In this document: one piece after another, positions 51,183-63,203 of the stretch
Layout of the letters: each line of letters begins with the position of its first letter
Numbering within the stretch: position 1 is the stretch's first letter
NCBI GenBank assembly: GCA_964057225.1
Contig: OZ059898.1
Span: forward strand, 9,300,001 to 9,364,000
Direction of reading: 5' to 3'
Length of the DNA: 64,000 bases
Source: Auanema rhodensis
Lineage: Eukaryota; Nematoda; Chromadorea; Rhabditida; Rhabditidae
Notes under the pieces: generated by a model
What the model was told of the DNA's origin: nothing
Databases searched by the model: none
What the model saw: only the letters and a program-made list of their open reading frames with translations
Made by a program: the position numbers and the translations under genes

Positions 51183-52274
51183 TTAATTAAGAAAAAATAG
51201 TGGAATCACCAAGAATTCTTTATAAGACCTATGTAATGTAATATTCATCAATTCTTGTTGTGGCTTGTTATAAAAACGGTCCATTGTCTACAGAGAAATA
51301 TTCGATTTTAATTTCATAGAGATCTTACCTTTGTTATAAAGATTTGAGCGTTTTTTGTACTAATATCATATTGCTTTTTAACATCACTATGAATAATATG
51401 CAAACGCTCTGCTAATTGACGATCCCTATTGAACACAAAACTGATCGCCTCAAAAAGAATTTAATTCACTAATCTACTGAAAGTAAACAATACCGAATCT
51501 GTATCTGTCAAAATGTTAAATTTAGTAAGCATTTCAAGAAGTATATCTTTTTGAGTATTATTTATATATCCAGTAAAAATATCTATAACAAAGTCATATT
51601 TTTTAACGTTTTGAGAGTTTCAATAAGATCGAACACCACTAACATAGTAAGGGTAAATTACAACCATTATTTCAAACCTTCTAGATTTATAATTATTTTT
51701 ATATATTTAATTTAATCTTTAGATGTCCGAATAACAGATAAGGATGAAATTATGAGCGGTATAGTATAGTATAGTAAAACATTATTCTTTCTATTTTCCA
51801 TCATTGTGTTCAAAGTAAAATATTTTCTCACCTACCAATTGTTTTTCTCACAGGGGCAGTCTCAATAAATTTTTTTTGAACATTATAGCGTATGTGTGGG
51901 GGTAAACTCTGAAAATAATGTAAGATTTTCATTGAAGATACTCTTGCCAGATATCTTGCTCCAATGTCCGCTAGGAGGGAAAAATAAGCATTGTACGTTG
52001 GTACTCCAATGAAAAAAGACTCAGCCATAAAATATCCCACTTTAGAATATGACTAAAAAATCTAGAATTACAGACAAATGAAATTAATCTTACGCTCTGC
52101 AAAAATTTATCTACATCAGTATTATTATCCGAAACAAAACTCTGTAGCTAAATATCGATGATGAAATAAATAAGAATGTGTCTAGCAAACTTTTCTAATA
52201 TCATTAGGCGACGTTGCAGAAAGTGAGAAAAGCAATGAGAATACCCACAATAACTTAGAAGCTGAGAATACCAT
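51183..52274 (-). CDS. secreted helical protein, probably FAR-type lipid binding
   Basis: Right to left: ATG at 52274 starts MVFSASKLLWVFSLLFSLSA, a signal peptide, then exons joined in phase across GT-AG introns, including one of about 240 bases ending at 51593. The mature protein is all helical, for example VDKFLQSSYSKVGYF and ARYLARVSSMKILHYF, then SLPPHIRYNVQKKF, NTQKDILLEMLTKFNILTDT, ERLHIIHSDVKKQYD and NAQIFITKTMDRFY. The LPPxV, DKxxLxE and HxxVKxxxD spacing resembles nematode fatty-acid and retinol-binding (FAR) proteins, which carry lipids outside cells. About 220 residues, longer than a typical 180. Identity is low, so this is a moderate call; no coiled coil is expected. Lies convergent to the TAF gene. 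Confidence 0.5.
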
Positions 52275-52785
52275 GATAACTTTTTAATTACAATTTGCAA
52301 AATAAAGTATATATAGTATATTTCAAATATACTATAAATGTTTTATAGTTTATATTAACTAATGGTAACGAAATTGTTTAACAGACATTGTATAAGGATA
52401 ATATTTCAATCATTCGTTTCCAATTTTTTAAAATAAATCAAGAATGCCTTTTATCATAAATACTTCTAAACATTTTCTTCTAGTTCATTTCCAATCATTA
52501 CTCCCAGTTTGTACTACAGTACGAATTCTTACAGCTCATATTATAATATTAACCATAAATTCCAACATCAATATTTGAAATAATGTTTTCTAAACAATGA
52601 ACACTCCTGTAGTCATAGTTCGGGTCAACGTGTTCGTCCTAGCACATAAACAGTGCTGACGTTTTAATTGTTTATCATGCGTGTAGCTTTGGTTTTTCTT
52701 AGTTTAGTATGCATCAATTCTTGTTATTTGAAATTCTATATCGTATTCGCTTGTTAAAAATCGTTTAGTAATTTTCTGCTTTCAG
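52275..52785. other. intergenic, divergent promoters
   Basis: 511 bases between the FAR-like gene (- strand) and STAM (+ strand), presumably holding both promoters. A slightly G+C-richer patch at 52615-52680 is the only notable part. Confidence 0.5.
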
Positions 52786-54666
52786 ATGGGTCTGTTTTCT
52801 GATAACGCTTCACCTTTTGATGAAGTAGTTGAGAAAGTAACAGCAAGTGACCTAACAACTGAGAAATGGGATCTAATTCTGGATATATGTGATACTATCA
52901 ACCGTGACCCGAAAGTAGCATCGAAGCTAGCACTTCTTTCGATTAAAAAAAGGTTTTGCTTAGATTTTTTGTGTTGCATGATCCTGTTGTTGCAGACTTA
53001 ACAATCGAGACCCACATGTGGTAATTCTCGCTCTATCAGTACTTGATTCATGCTGGAATAATTGCGCTTCATTCAGAAAAGAAGTTTCATCTGCCAATTT
53101 TATCAATGAGCTACAATCTAAAGCCACACATGTAGTTTAAAAATATTCTGATCTGTATCATCTAAATTATTTAGAGTGTTCGACAGGTTGCCGAAAAAAC
53201 TCGTTTGATACTTAAAAAATGGGTTGATACAGAATGCAAATCAGATGCTTCACTTTCTCTTGTTGTTTCTTTATATAGGTAATTATTCATGTATTTTAAT
53301 GTTTAAAAATTGATTTTAGAACATTACTGGAAGAAGGATATACTTTTGAACAACAGGAAAACGTTAAAAAAACAGTTATTAACAATGATCCTAATGTGGT
53401 TTGTTACATCAGTTGTTATTGTGTTAGTTTGTGTTCCAGGTAAGTTCACAGGAGGAAGAAGATGATATAGCAAAGGCTATTGCTCTTTCGCTACAAGAAG
53501 CCGAGAAAACTACTAAAATAAAAAGTATATATCCTGCTGGTAATTCACTAGTTGGCCCAAAGTTGAATCAAAGCTCTATAAAGTTAACTGTCTACGTATT
53601 AATAACAATAATGCAATATTATTCACAGGACAGCTGAGCGCACTGTTAGAGCGCTTTATGACTTTGAGGCAGCTGAAGATAATGAACTTTCTTTCATTAC
53701 TGGTGATTTTATTGTAGTAACTGATGATTCGTAAGTTGGAATTTATTATGTGTTGTTGTAGATTGGAGCTTTTTGATAAAATTAGCTGTTGAAACTTTTT
53801 TTTCGCAGAAATCCAAATTGGTGGCAAGGAAGAATCGGCGTTCAACAAGGTTTATTTCCGTCTAGTTTTGTAACATCTGATTTAAATGAAATCAAGGTTA
53901 GTTAAAAACTGTTACGTTTTCCCTATTTGTTTAGCCTGAAACATCACGTACTGCTGTTACTACTATTCCCATTTCGATCATTGATGAATCTGTACTTTTA
54001 AAATGTATTCAACTTCTTGAAGATTGTGATCCTACTGGTGAAACGTCAGATAGTCCTGATTTAGCTCAGGTATATAGGTTTGCTCTTGATTTTTTGGATT
54101 TTGATGCTTTAGGCTGAAGCGGATTCTCTAGCACAAGCTAGCCTAATTGATGCTCGCCTAGCTGCAGTTGATCGACAAAGTAATGCTTTGGCTCAGGTTA
54201 TATGCTTTATGTTTTTAACAATTTTCTCATACCTTCAGATGGATATTGCTATACGTGATGTTCTTGCCCTGTACGATCAAGCTGTTCAACAAGCAAATCC
54301 ATATCAAGTATTTGTTTATCAAATCTTCTTTTAAAAGTATCTGAGCTTAGAGTGGAGTTTACCATAATGCACAAGTGTCTGTTTTATCGCAACAACAATT
54401 ACCTGGTCCTCCACAACACTTCGGTTTTTGTGTAAATACGGTTTTTTAAAGAGTATTATTTTATATAAACCTTTTTATGTCTTCAGCAACAAACGCAACT
54501 TTCGCAGCCGCACATGCCTCAAAATCCAGTAAGTTCTTCGACATCTTACATTGCTCCTCAACAGCATCAAACGACATATGAATATAATCAACAGTACTCA
54601 AACATTGGTACGCGTGATTGGAATCAACAATCTGCTAACAATATTGCGCAACATCAACCATTTTGA
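52786..54666 (+). CDS. stam: STAM, ESCRT-0 subunit
   Basis: Partner of Hrs in ESCRT-0, sorts ubiquitinated cargo at endosomes. ATG follows TTTCAG at 52780-52785, a probable trans-splice acceptor. Domains in order: VHS (residues 1 to about 140; [55 protein letters not shown]), ubiquitin-interacting motif ([16 protein letters not shown]), SH3 ([38 protein letters not shown] with the binding Trp pair) and a GAT-like helical region ([20 protein letters not shown]). The C-terminus is Gln/Pro-rich, as in other STAMs. Exon edges around 53880-54420 are short and approximate. Stop TGA at 54666. Convergent with CutA1, 144 bases between stops. Confidence 0.93.
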
Positions 54667-54810
54667 GGTAATGCATGCTTCGAATTTAATTGTGATTTAA
54701 AATACCTTTCATTGAGAGGCATTCTACTGTATTTTTCTGTACAATTTTGTTCTGTTTTGTGAATTAACGATGTAAATTTGTCTTAAAATAATTATTAACA
54801 GCATAAAGAT

Positions 54811-55271
54811 TTATTTTTTCAATGTTTGCTCTTGCACCCACTTCGCATAAGGCTCTGAAGCATGATCGATTGGTAGAGATATAAATTCCGGTACTTCGTA
54901 GGGATGTAATTTGATGATTTCCTAAGTGAAGACGAAAATTGGAAAGAATATAAGAAACTCACTTGCTCCAGTGGTTTTAGTTGTGATTGTTGGGTCTTAA
55001 TGATTAATAATATCTCGTCTTCTTCAGTTACTTTGTTTTCCCAGGTGTACCTAATTAGTTACATTACTCGACATTCGAAGAAATTTAAGCTTACACTGAT
55101 TTTATATTATTAACAATATTGACGCAAGCTGCTAACTTATTTTCGACAATAAATCTTTAAGCTAATTTCACTTATGTATTTATGAAATACCAACCGAGCT
55201 ATTTTTTTCGCAATTTCTTCATTAGGCACTGTCACGTATACAACACGCAATAAGGACAGAACAGAGCTCAT
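54811..55271 (-). CDS. cutA: CutA1 divalent-ion tolerance protein
   Basis: Small trimeric protein found from bacteria to animals; linked to copper tolerance in bacteria and acetylcholinesterase anchoring in mammals. Right to left: MSSVLSLLRVVYVTVPNEE, then ARFIVENKLAACVNIVNNIK after an intron of about 40 bases (acceptor AAAG inferred as the only one preserving the frame), YTWENKVTEEDEILLIIKTQ, and IIKLHPYEVPEFISLPIDHA, where HPYEVPE is the signature. Ends QEQTLKK with TAA at 54811. Start chosen at the first ATG giving the core beta strand; no clear signal peptide or mitochondrial sequence. Length about 115 residues agrees with the family. Confidence 0.9.
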
Positions 55272-57011
55272 GATGAAGCAGACTGAAAAACTAATAAAAT
55301 TAGAACAAAGAAGTAAACACCTTTGCGGCAATACTACTTTTTAAAGAGAACTGTAAAACAAACGTGCCCAAATCGTTTCAAAAGTAATTTAGCAATAGAG
55401 CATAAGATGACAAAAAAAATAATCGGAGTTTCTTTTCTATTTTATTTTTATATGAAGTGTATGATGAAAAAACACATGTAGTTTAAATGTTTGATTGATT
55501 TTCGAATTCTAAAAGAGATATATAACTAATGTCTTTAAAAAAACCAATGGGATTTTCCAACATTACATGTGTTACGTATTAAGTGGACATTGAAATTATA
55601 ATATTATAATTAAGGTAGAACATAAATTGCATATGTTGCGACAATTATATTAGCGTATTTATGAACTAAGTAAATGATTTTTGTTGTTGCTCTGATTAGT
55701 GTCGTCATAGCAACAGTTCTAATATCTTTCATGGTTGCAAATTACAAAAATGATCACATTTTTATTCTCTAACCATATCTATCTTTACTGATGTTTTTCA
55801 ATAATGATCTTATAATTGAAGTTTGAAAATATACCTTGATTTAAAATTTACTCTTTAACGTACTGCTTTTTTTTCTTCGTTGATATGTATTAGTGGTGTA
55901 TAATTTACCGACTTAAAATTCTCATATTTGAGTTTTTATATTTTTATTTTTTTTATCATTTTATATTATACAATGTAAGCTTGAATAAAGTAAGTAAATT
56001 ATCATTCCTATCATTTTGGTGTACCTATATAATAAAAAAATAAAAAAATAAATTTTAAACAAAATTTGTTTTTTGTTTTTTTTTTTAAATTCATGAGTTT
56101 TCTAGAAGAGTAGAGAGAGTACTTCTACTTAAGAATAAGCTTTGTTATTTTCTTATACAACTGTTTTTTCTAATTTTGATAACAAATTAATAATACTCAT
56201 TAATAATAGATGTATCATATTGAAATCGTGCATACCATTTTAAATCAATAGAATGTGCCTTTCTTAGAAATTAAAGTTAAAAAGTGAGAAACTCGTTCTA
56301 AATAATTTCAATAAAATGATATATGGATTATCGACACACAGTTGCAATATAAATTACAAAAATACTGATGAAGAGGAATATAAGTATAATAATAAATATA
56401 AATTAATGTGTGAAACAATAAATCTAATAAAAAATTAACCACATAAAGAATTACCTAATAGTAAATTTTAGAGTTTGAAATTTATTAAGCCAAAATTATT
56501 GACATTAGTATTATCGAAAACTTCGGGTTTAAAGTGAACATCTGTTGATAGCTCAAGTATATATGGTAACCTGCAGTACGTAATTTTATACACGACAAAC
56601 TGTCACACCGCTATTTTGCGAACCTAATCCATAACAGTATACTTGAGTGAAGAAATATATTGTCAAACTTCTTTTAACTTTTATTTACTTTTGATTTTAC
56701 CGAAAAAAAATTAAATAACTTACCTGATGAGTTTTTAATTTACGATAATATTCTTTTTTTTAATGAATGTTTTTAGCTTATAACAATAATGAAAAAAATA
56801 GCATATATCATGTCTTAATTTTGTTCATGAACGCATGTTTCATCTTTTTAATATGATAATTAAGATTAACTTCTTGTTTGCCAATGAAATAAGCATAATA
56901 CCTATATAATTATGATTGTTATTTTTATGTTTTGCAACTTTACACCATATCTTTAAAGTATAGCACCTTGATTTTAAGGTCATTTCTGTTCATTGTTGGC
57001 TATGGAATAGA
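55272..57011. other. intergenic, AT-rich, no gene seen
   Basis: 1.7 kb with very low G+C, poly-T/poly-A tracts and no open frame with a recognisable domain. Upstream of both CutA1 (- strand) and EEIG1 (+ strand). Confidence 0.5.
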
Positions 57012-58328
57012 ATGGCTTTTTTAAAGAGAAAAAAAGTAAAATTCAGTGTTGATTTACAGGCATTTTTAAACTTTTAATTTTTATATTATTATATTAAATT
57101 TGAGGTCTCAAATCTCAGTGATGTTCCATTGGTAAACGCTGTTCTATTTGCAAAAGTGCGCCTATTAGACGGTGGTACTTTTGAAGATGTTACCGAACGA
57201 GTTGAAGTTTAAATTTATTATTCTCGTTAATATAGTATATACATATGTCTAGGTAGTTTCACATAGTGCGTCATGGTCACATAGATCGTCGTTTTCCTGT
57301 AGAATTTCTTCTGATCCTTCTTCGGGAATATTGGAAAAATGCTTGTGCAGAATCTCGATTAGAAAGGTAGCAATTCATTCAAAGTCGTTTGTAACCAAAA
57401 CTTTTTCAGGAACAAAAAGGAGGAAAATCGTACGTTAAGTTAGGTTATGTAGACATAAATTTATCAGAGTTCGCCGCTTCTGGTGTAGAAGGTATATTCT
57501 TTTCTTTTTTTTCATTTTCACTCGTTTTAAGAGTTAACTTATGTTATGTTCCAGGAATAACTCGTTCATATTTATTGGATGGCTATGGTTTAAATCAGAG
57601 ACAAGATAATTCTAAAGTACAAGTAAAGGTTATAATGTGTCATCAAAGCGCAGATCCTTATTTTAGAGTGTAAGTTATGGCATCTTCCTCTTGATTTTAT
57701 TTTTTTTAGACCTAGAACTGCATGTCCAACAGAAGATAAGTCACTCAATCCGCTAGATCGCAAAGCTCCCGAAGTTTTTTCCTTTGAATCCAGTTCGTGT
57801 GGACGATTGCTAGATGATGAAGTGATTTTTCGACCGGCTTCCGTACCGGAGATAGTTCCAGGTGAGTTTTATTGTTATATTATATGAATCTCAAAAAAAT
57901 ATTTAAAGAAGTAGTATCGAACGGAGGTTCATCCGTCACTACAGATGACACTACCTCTTTAGTGTCAGATAGAAGAACCAATGCAACATCACTGAGACGG
58001 ATGAGTCAGGATAGAAGCAGCGCACCGCGGGTTCAAAGCACAAGGTTTGTTTTCGAGATTATATATATATATATATATATATTTATGTTATTCAGAATTG
58101 ATCCTGGCGGAATCATTGATCAGATGTTGGCAGAGAGCCGTTTATCGGAAGCGGAAGATGCTCCAATGGACGATTCTGAAGGATTAGCTTTGTACGTTTT
58201 TGCTTATTTATAATCACATTTTTATAAATGAATATATTATTTAAAGATATGTAGATCGTGATGGAGCTGCAGTAGTCGGACCTCAAGGTGCTGGTTTTCA
58301 AAAAGTCACTCTTGGAGATGTGACTTAA
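57012..58328 (+). CDS. EEIG1/FAM102-like protein with N-terminal C2-type domain
   Basis: Family with an NT-C2 domain, thought to act in membrane or signalling contacts. Opens MAFLKRKKVKFSVDLQ, then VSNLSDVPLVNAVLFAKVRL, LDGGTFEDVTERVEV, KGGKSYVKLGYVDINLSEFA and ITRSYLLDGYGLNQRQDNSK, matching the KLGFADLNLAEFAG and DNSxLKV signatures. C-terminal half is Ser-rich with SDRRTNATSLRRMSQDR. The first intron, 57060-57109, appears to start with GC (CAG|GCATTT), since the NT-C2 alignment needs the exon to end at Gln. Four other introns are short GT-AG. Stop TAA at 58326-58328. Gap to the metalloproteinase start is about 800 bases. Confidence 0.88.
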
Positions 58329-59127
58329 ATTCACTTTTTTCCTACCCCCTTTAGCACTTTATCAGGTGATCTCTTATATACCATTCAGAAGGTGCTTTTT
58401 CATAAACTAATTTTAAGCAAAGTATGATTGAACCGAGGTATTTAATTGATCGATTATTTTAGTTTAGATCCGCGATTTATACTGTGAATTTGTTCGGGAT
58501 TTAAGAGGCATATTTATATTTCGGTACTCTATAGCTGACCAATGTTTTTAACTGAAATAGCATATCGTATTCGGGATTTATCCTACTATAGTTCGGGTTA
58601 TATTTTAAGTACTATCATTGTCACTTACTCCAATTCCTGTGTGATATAATTGGTATCATGTGTACCACTCTTATTAACGCTTTAATTATAGTTTATTTAT
58701 AATGAACCTTTTATTGTAGTTAAATTGAATTAGATACTACAACATTTCTCATTTTCATTTTTGATTGGTGTCAGTGACGCTCAGTTTTTGTTTGCGCATT
58801 TAGTTGTTCTATAGTCTAACAGAGTATTATAATTGTATTAAAGTTTTTTCATGATTTATTTTCTTACTTGTTGATATTTAGCATTGCTTCAATATGAGAA
58901 ATAGAAACAATCTCTACTTTATTATTGACGGGTTTGTGAAGTTGGTTGTAGAACACCCACTTCAGCAAAGTTGTTAATAATTTCACTTTCTCCTGTTGGT
59001 GTTTATTGGTATGCCATTTATACTGAACAACATACAAAAAAGTTGAAATTGTTTGTCGCTCAATAACAGATTGGATCGTATACCATTTTTAGGTTTTTCG
59101 GTAATATTTTTATAAATATATTTAGGT
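58329..59127. other. intergenic upstream of metalloproteinase
   Basis: 799 bases, AT-rich. I searched for a metalloproteinase prodomain (PRCGxPD cysteine switch) in the + frames and saw none. TTTAG at 59121-59125 may be a trans-splice acceptor for the next ATG. Confidence 0.5.
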
Positions 59128-59848
59128 ATGAAAAGTTACAGTCTCATTTTCAAGAGAGAACTAGTCATATTGGTGGTTTTTTGTTGGTCCCAAAACCCCG
59201 TGGATTCAATTGTATTGAAAGATGGTTTAGGATTTGGAAAATGGATGAAGCCTCATTTGACATGGACAATCTATCGTTATCCTAATAAAATAAAACATCC
59301 AAGAATGACATATTCTGTTCTTCGCAGTTATGTCAATGAATGCATGTTTAAAGCTACACAGTAGGTTATATATAATCTATCAAGTATTTGTTCTTCTCTA
59401 GATTATGGTCTACTGCAATCGATTTAAAATTTACACAAACATTTGATGACAAGGCTCACATTAAAGTAACTATTAAATAATTTTGTTTGCCTAATGAAGT
59501 TAGGTAATTTTTTTTTCTGGAATACACGACGATGGATATGCATTTGATGGAATAGGTGGAGAACTAGCCCATACATTCTACCCTCAAGAGGCTAGAAAAG
59601 GAGAAATTCATGTAGACGATGATGAGCCTTGGTTTGAAGATTAATTACTGTATTTTATAGTGGAATTTAATTTTAGGTCTCCGAATGGAGGAAGAAACTT
59701 AGAATGGACGTTAGCACATGAAATGGGACATGTGTTAGGTATTCCACATCAACCAGCGCCATCATTAATGCAAGATGGATATAGGGGCTATCATAATAAG
59801 CCGCTTCTCACCAATATTGATATTACCGCAGCTCGGAAGCTATACTGA
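59128..59848 (+). CDS. matrix metalloproteinase, catalytic domain only
   Basis: Zinc endopeptidase of the MMP family, expected to be secreted and act on extracellular matrix. A hydrophobic start ([20 protein letters not shown]) is a signal peptide or anchor, and the catalytic domain begins within 40 residues ([10 protein letters not shown]). Visible elements: the calcium/structural zinc segment [20 protein letters not shown], then [11 protein letters not shown], and the zinc-binding [11 protein letters not shown] with Met-turn SLMQDGY. It ends DITAARKLY, the usual end of the domain. Unusual: no prodomain with the PRCGxPD cysteine switch and no haemopexin domain, so latency would need another mechanism unless an upstream exon is missing. 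About 210 residues. Four exons; the first ends at 59360. Confidence 0.88.
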
Positions 59849-60651
59849 CTTTTCAACAATATAGCTCTCACTTAATTTTAAAAAATTGAAATTTAATTCG
59901 AAATTTATAAAAATAATAAATATTATATTATTATTTATATTAATATCATCTTTTCCAACGACAGCAATTATTGAACAAAAAATATTCCAAATTCATTAAA
60001 TCTGTTTACATTATGCTACAATATTTAATTATAGCCGGCCAGATAACTCAAAAAAACTAAAGCTTCCTCGGAGATATGGTTTTAGTTGTCAACTGAGGCT
60101 TATCGATTACTTTTTTCACTCCTACAAGCTCTTCCAAAAAAAAAAACGTGATACCCTGCTCTACTGGTAAATTCTGCCCTTTTGCGCACTCGAAAAAAAG
60201 AGTAAGAAGAGGACTTGTATTATCATCCTAAGCAGGTGTTCCGAAGTCGATTGTTAATTGATATAATATATTATCTATTTTTCCCTACAAAGTTATCATT
60301 TAAAGATATGGCTATACTTCTGAATGCATTCTATTTTTTGACTTTCGCATAATATTTATAATAGATATGAAGAATATGAACTTGCTAATCAATTAAAAAT
60401 GCAGTCAATGATTTTATATAGTTATGACGTAGATTATTTATATACATAACAAATTCAGAATTTGTATATTACGCATGAGTCTTATGTTGTTAGTGAATGT
60501 TCATGGATTTCTTAAAAAATTTTCTAACTTTAAGAATCTGACTAATTCTTTTATTTGCTCACGGCCACGTGCATTTGATGTTTCTCAATTGGCCAACTTG
60601 TTGCGCTAGAAATATTTTCTTTAAAAATTAATAGTTTTTTTTAGGGCAGTT
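59849..60651. other. intergenic upstream of transporter
   Basis: 800 bases, AT-rich. It carries the upstream region of the transporter and ends in a probable acceptor (TTTTTAG) just before the ATG at 60652. No other gene seen. Confidence 0.5.
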
Positions 60652-63000
60652 ATGACCGACGAGGGCTCCATAGATAATGAGAAGATTAACATTCAGTTGA
60701 AAGACTTAAAGGTGAGCAAAAAGACGATATCGTAAAAAGAAAAATTTGGCAGTGGAGTGTGTATGTAATCAGTGTGATTTTGACTGACTGATGCTTGCTA
60801 TTTTATATTGCTTGTTCATCTGCATTGTTCCCTACGACTATTGCCTATTCCATTTTGATAGAAAGTTCATTTTTTGATTCAATTTATTCTATTGGTATAT
60901 CCATATTGTTATACTGAGCTTGTCCACTCAAATAGTTTGACGAAGTTTTTTTATTTCGGTTCATCAGAATGTCAGTGTGTATAGTTGAGCCTGAAGAATT
61001 CGTTTCTTTGCGTTCTCTGAGTCAGGTAAAGGGTGACAGAATCAAATCTGTTATTTTCGAGTGTTTTCAATGTTTTTTTTTCAGAAAGAAGAGAATACCG
61101 AAAAGGAAGATGAACCTACTCAATTAAAGTGAGTTACACATTATTCATGTGGGTTTTTAATACGCCTATTTAAGAGTATATAAGCAACGATGGCTCATTT
61201 TAACTGTTATTGTTCTATTGAACAATACGAATACAATGTCGTGGATCGCGTATGCTCCAGTTTCAAACTTTGTCAATGCGTTTTACGGAGAAAATAGTGC
61301 AAGCTGGTTTGTAGAGATTATACATATACTTTCATTTAAATTACTATTTCAAGGTTTTCTGTTGTTTATATGATTATGACTATTCCTGTAGGATTTATTG
61401 CAATGTGGGCTGGTAGAAAATTCGGACTGCGATCGGCTGTTCTTATAGCAGGTTGTATCAAATTATTATGAACTATAGCAACATTGTACTAGGATGGACT
61501 AACGGTATTGGGGGACTTATTCGTTTGATTTCTTCTTTTCTCCCGGAACACTTGAGATTTCCTGTTGGAATTGCTGGACAAGCTATTGCTGCAATTGCTT
61601 ATCCTTTCATCATGTTCTTGCCTACCAAAGTTGAACTATTTTCTAGCATTGTAAGCAGAATATTTTTTTAGGTCGCAGGTTCTTGGTTTCCTGAAAATCA
61701 ACGAACGTTAGCAACTACTTGTGGTGTTATGTCCAATCCACTTGGTGTTTTAATGGCTAATCTAATTTCGCCTCAAATGGTTAAAAGCCCAGAGCATGTT
61801 ATTTACTTGAATATTTTTACTTTCGTTCCATCTTTTGCTGCTATGCTGCTCGCAACTGTGAGTTCATGATTTATGAAATATATTACATGGTGATTTAGAT
61901 TGGTGTAAACCGTAGCGAGCCTAAAATCCCCCCTACATATAGCGCTGGTAAGCCGCAAATGGATTTCTTACCTGGTTTAAAAGCTTGCATGCTGAGCAAG
62001 CAATATCTTGTTCTTCTTGTCGTTATGGGTGGTGGAATTGGAATGTTTAATTGCTTGTACACTGTTATGCAGGTACTTCATTGTTTTCAAAAAAGGAGTT
62101 TTATATACTTTCCTAGGAACTTTTATGTCCTTCTGGTTATTCTAACTCGTTTTCTGGAATTTGTGCTGCTCTTATGATTATTGGCGGAGTTGTTGGTGCT
62201 GCTGTTAGCGGTGACTCCCAAGTTTATTATATATATATATATATATAATTTTTTTAAGGTATTTTTGTTGACAAAACGAAGTTATATGAGGAAACCTTAA
62301 AAATTTGTATGGGGTTAGCTGTTATTTGTGGATTAATATTTATGCAGGTAATGATTCCTGATATCCTGTCTCTATATTAAATTTCCAGCTTACTCTTCAT
62401 GTTGGTCTTGCCCCTTACTTGGCTATTACTTGTTTATGCTTTGGCATTCTCGGATTGGCCACCTATCCCGTAGGCTTAGAACTAGCATCTGAGTGCACTT
62501 TCCCTGTATCAGAAGCTACTTCAACCGGTTTAATCGTCTTGTCCGGACAAGTACTATACGTTTTTGTAATAAAATGCCTATTTTGTTTTCAGATACAAAG
62601 CGTATTGTATGTTTTGGTTATGAAACAATTTGCTCGCCCCCTTCAACCTGATCGTTACAAGCATCAAGTAAGATGAACAATTAATACAAATATTTATCAA
62701 TTTTAAGGTTTGTCAATTAGACGATACAGATAAAATGAATGAGCCCAAAGACAGAACTAATTCGGTTATGGTAATCTAGTAAATCTATGAAATTTAAAAT
62801 ATGTGTTTATCACAGGTGTTTTCTGTTCTTGCTTCCGCTCTTGTTCTTATATTAGTTATCTTGTTCAAGCCTGTTTACAAACGACTAGAAGCTGAAAGAG
62901 CAAATCGTGCTCTACAGGATAAAGGTTATTAAGATTAAGAAAATATATATTTTTAAAGTTTTTTTTTTCAGAAAAGTTAACTGAACCTTTAAATGCTTAA
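60652..63000 (+). CDS. SLC49A3-like (MFSD7) major facilitator transporter
   Basis: Twelve-helix membrane transporter of the SLC49 branch, substrate unknown. First exon MTDEGSIDNEKINIQLKDLK, then KEENTEKEDEPTQLK and the first helix RWLILTVIVLLNNTNTMSW. Family blocks match: VYMIMTIPVGFIAMWAGRKF, AGQAIAAIAYPFIMFLPTKV, WFPENQRTLATTCGVMSNPL with GVLMANLISPQMV, SFSGICAALMIIGGVVGAA, TYPVGLELASECTFPVSEA and TSTGLIVLSGQIQSVLYVLV, and a last helix followed by PVYKRLEAERANRALQDK. Exons are short with introns of about 40-60 bases. Stop TAA at 62998-63000. An alternative first exon near 60969 is noted separately. Convergent with the thioesterase gene. Confidence 0.88.
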
Positions 63001-63203
63001 TGTGAAAGCTTTATTCAGAATAGGTAGGTCCCATTCGGGCAAAACAAGCAAACTGGCTAAAAGCTATCTATTTCGTTTACTTTAAGCTTTCTGGTTATCA
63101 AAACAATAGTATAACTGAAGTGTTTAACTACATTTACTTCTAATTTCGACGCTTTCTTATGTTAATATTATGTTATTAATAAATCATTTGTTATTAGTAT
63201 AAA

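Noticed and set aside
51593-51836. A middle exon near 51625 in the FAR-like gene
   Set aside because: Direct joining of the flanking exons is in phase and continues the helical pattern; the middle candidate leads to a stop.
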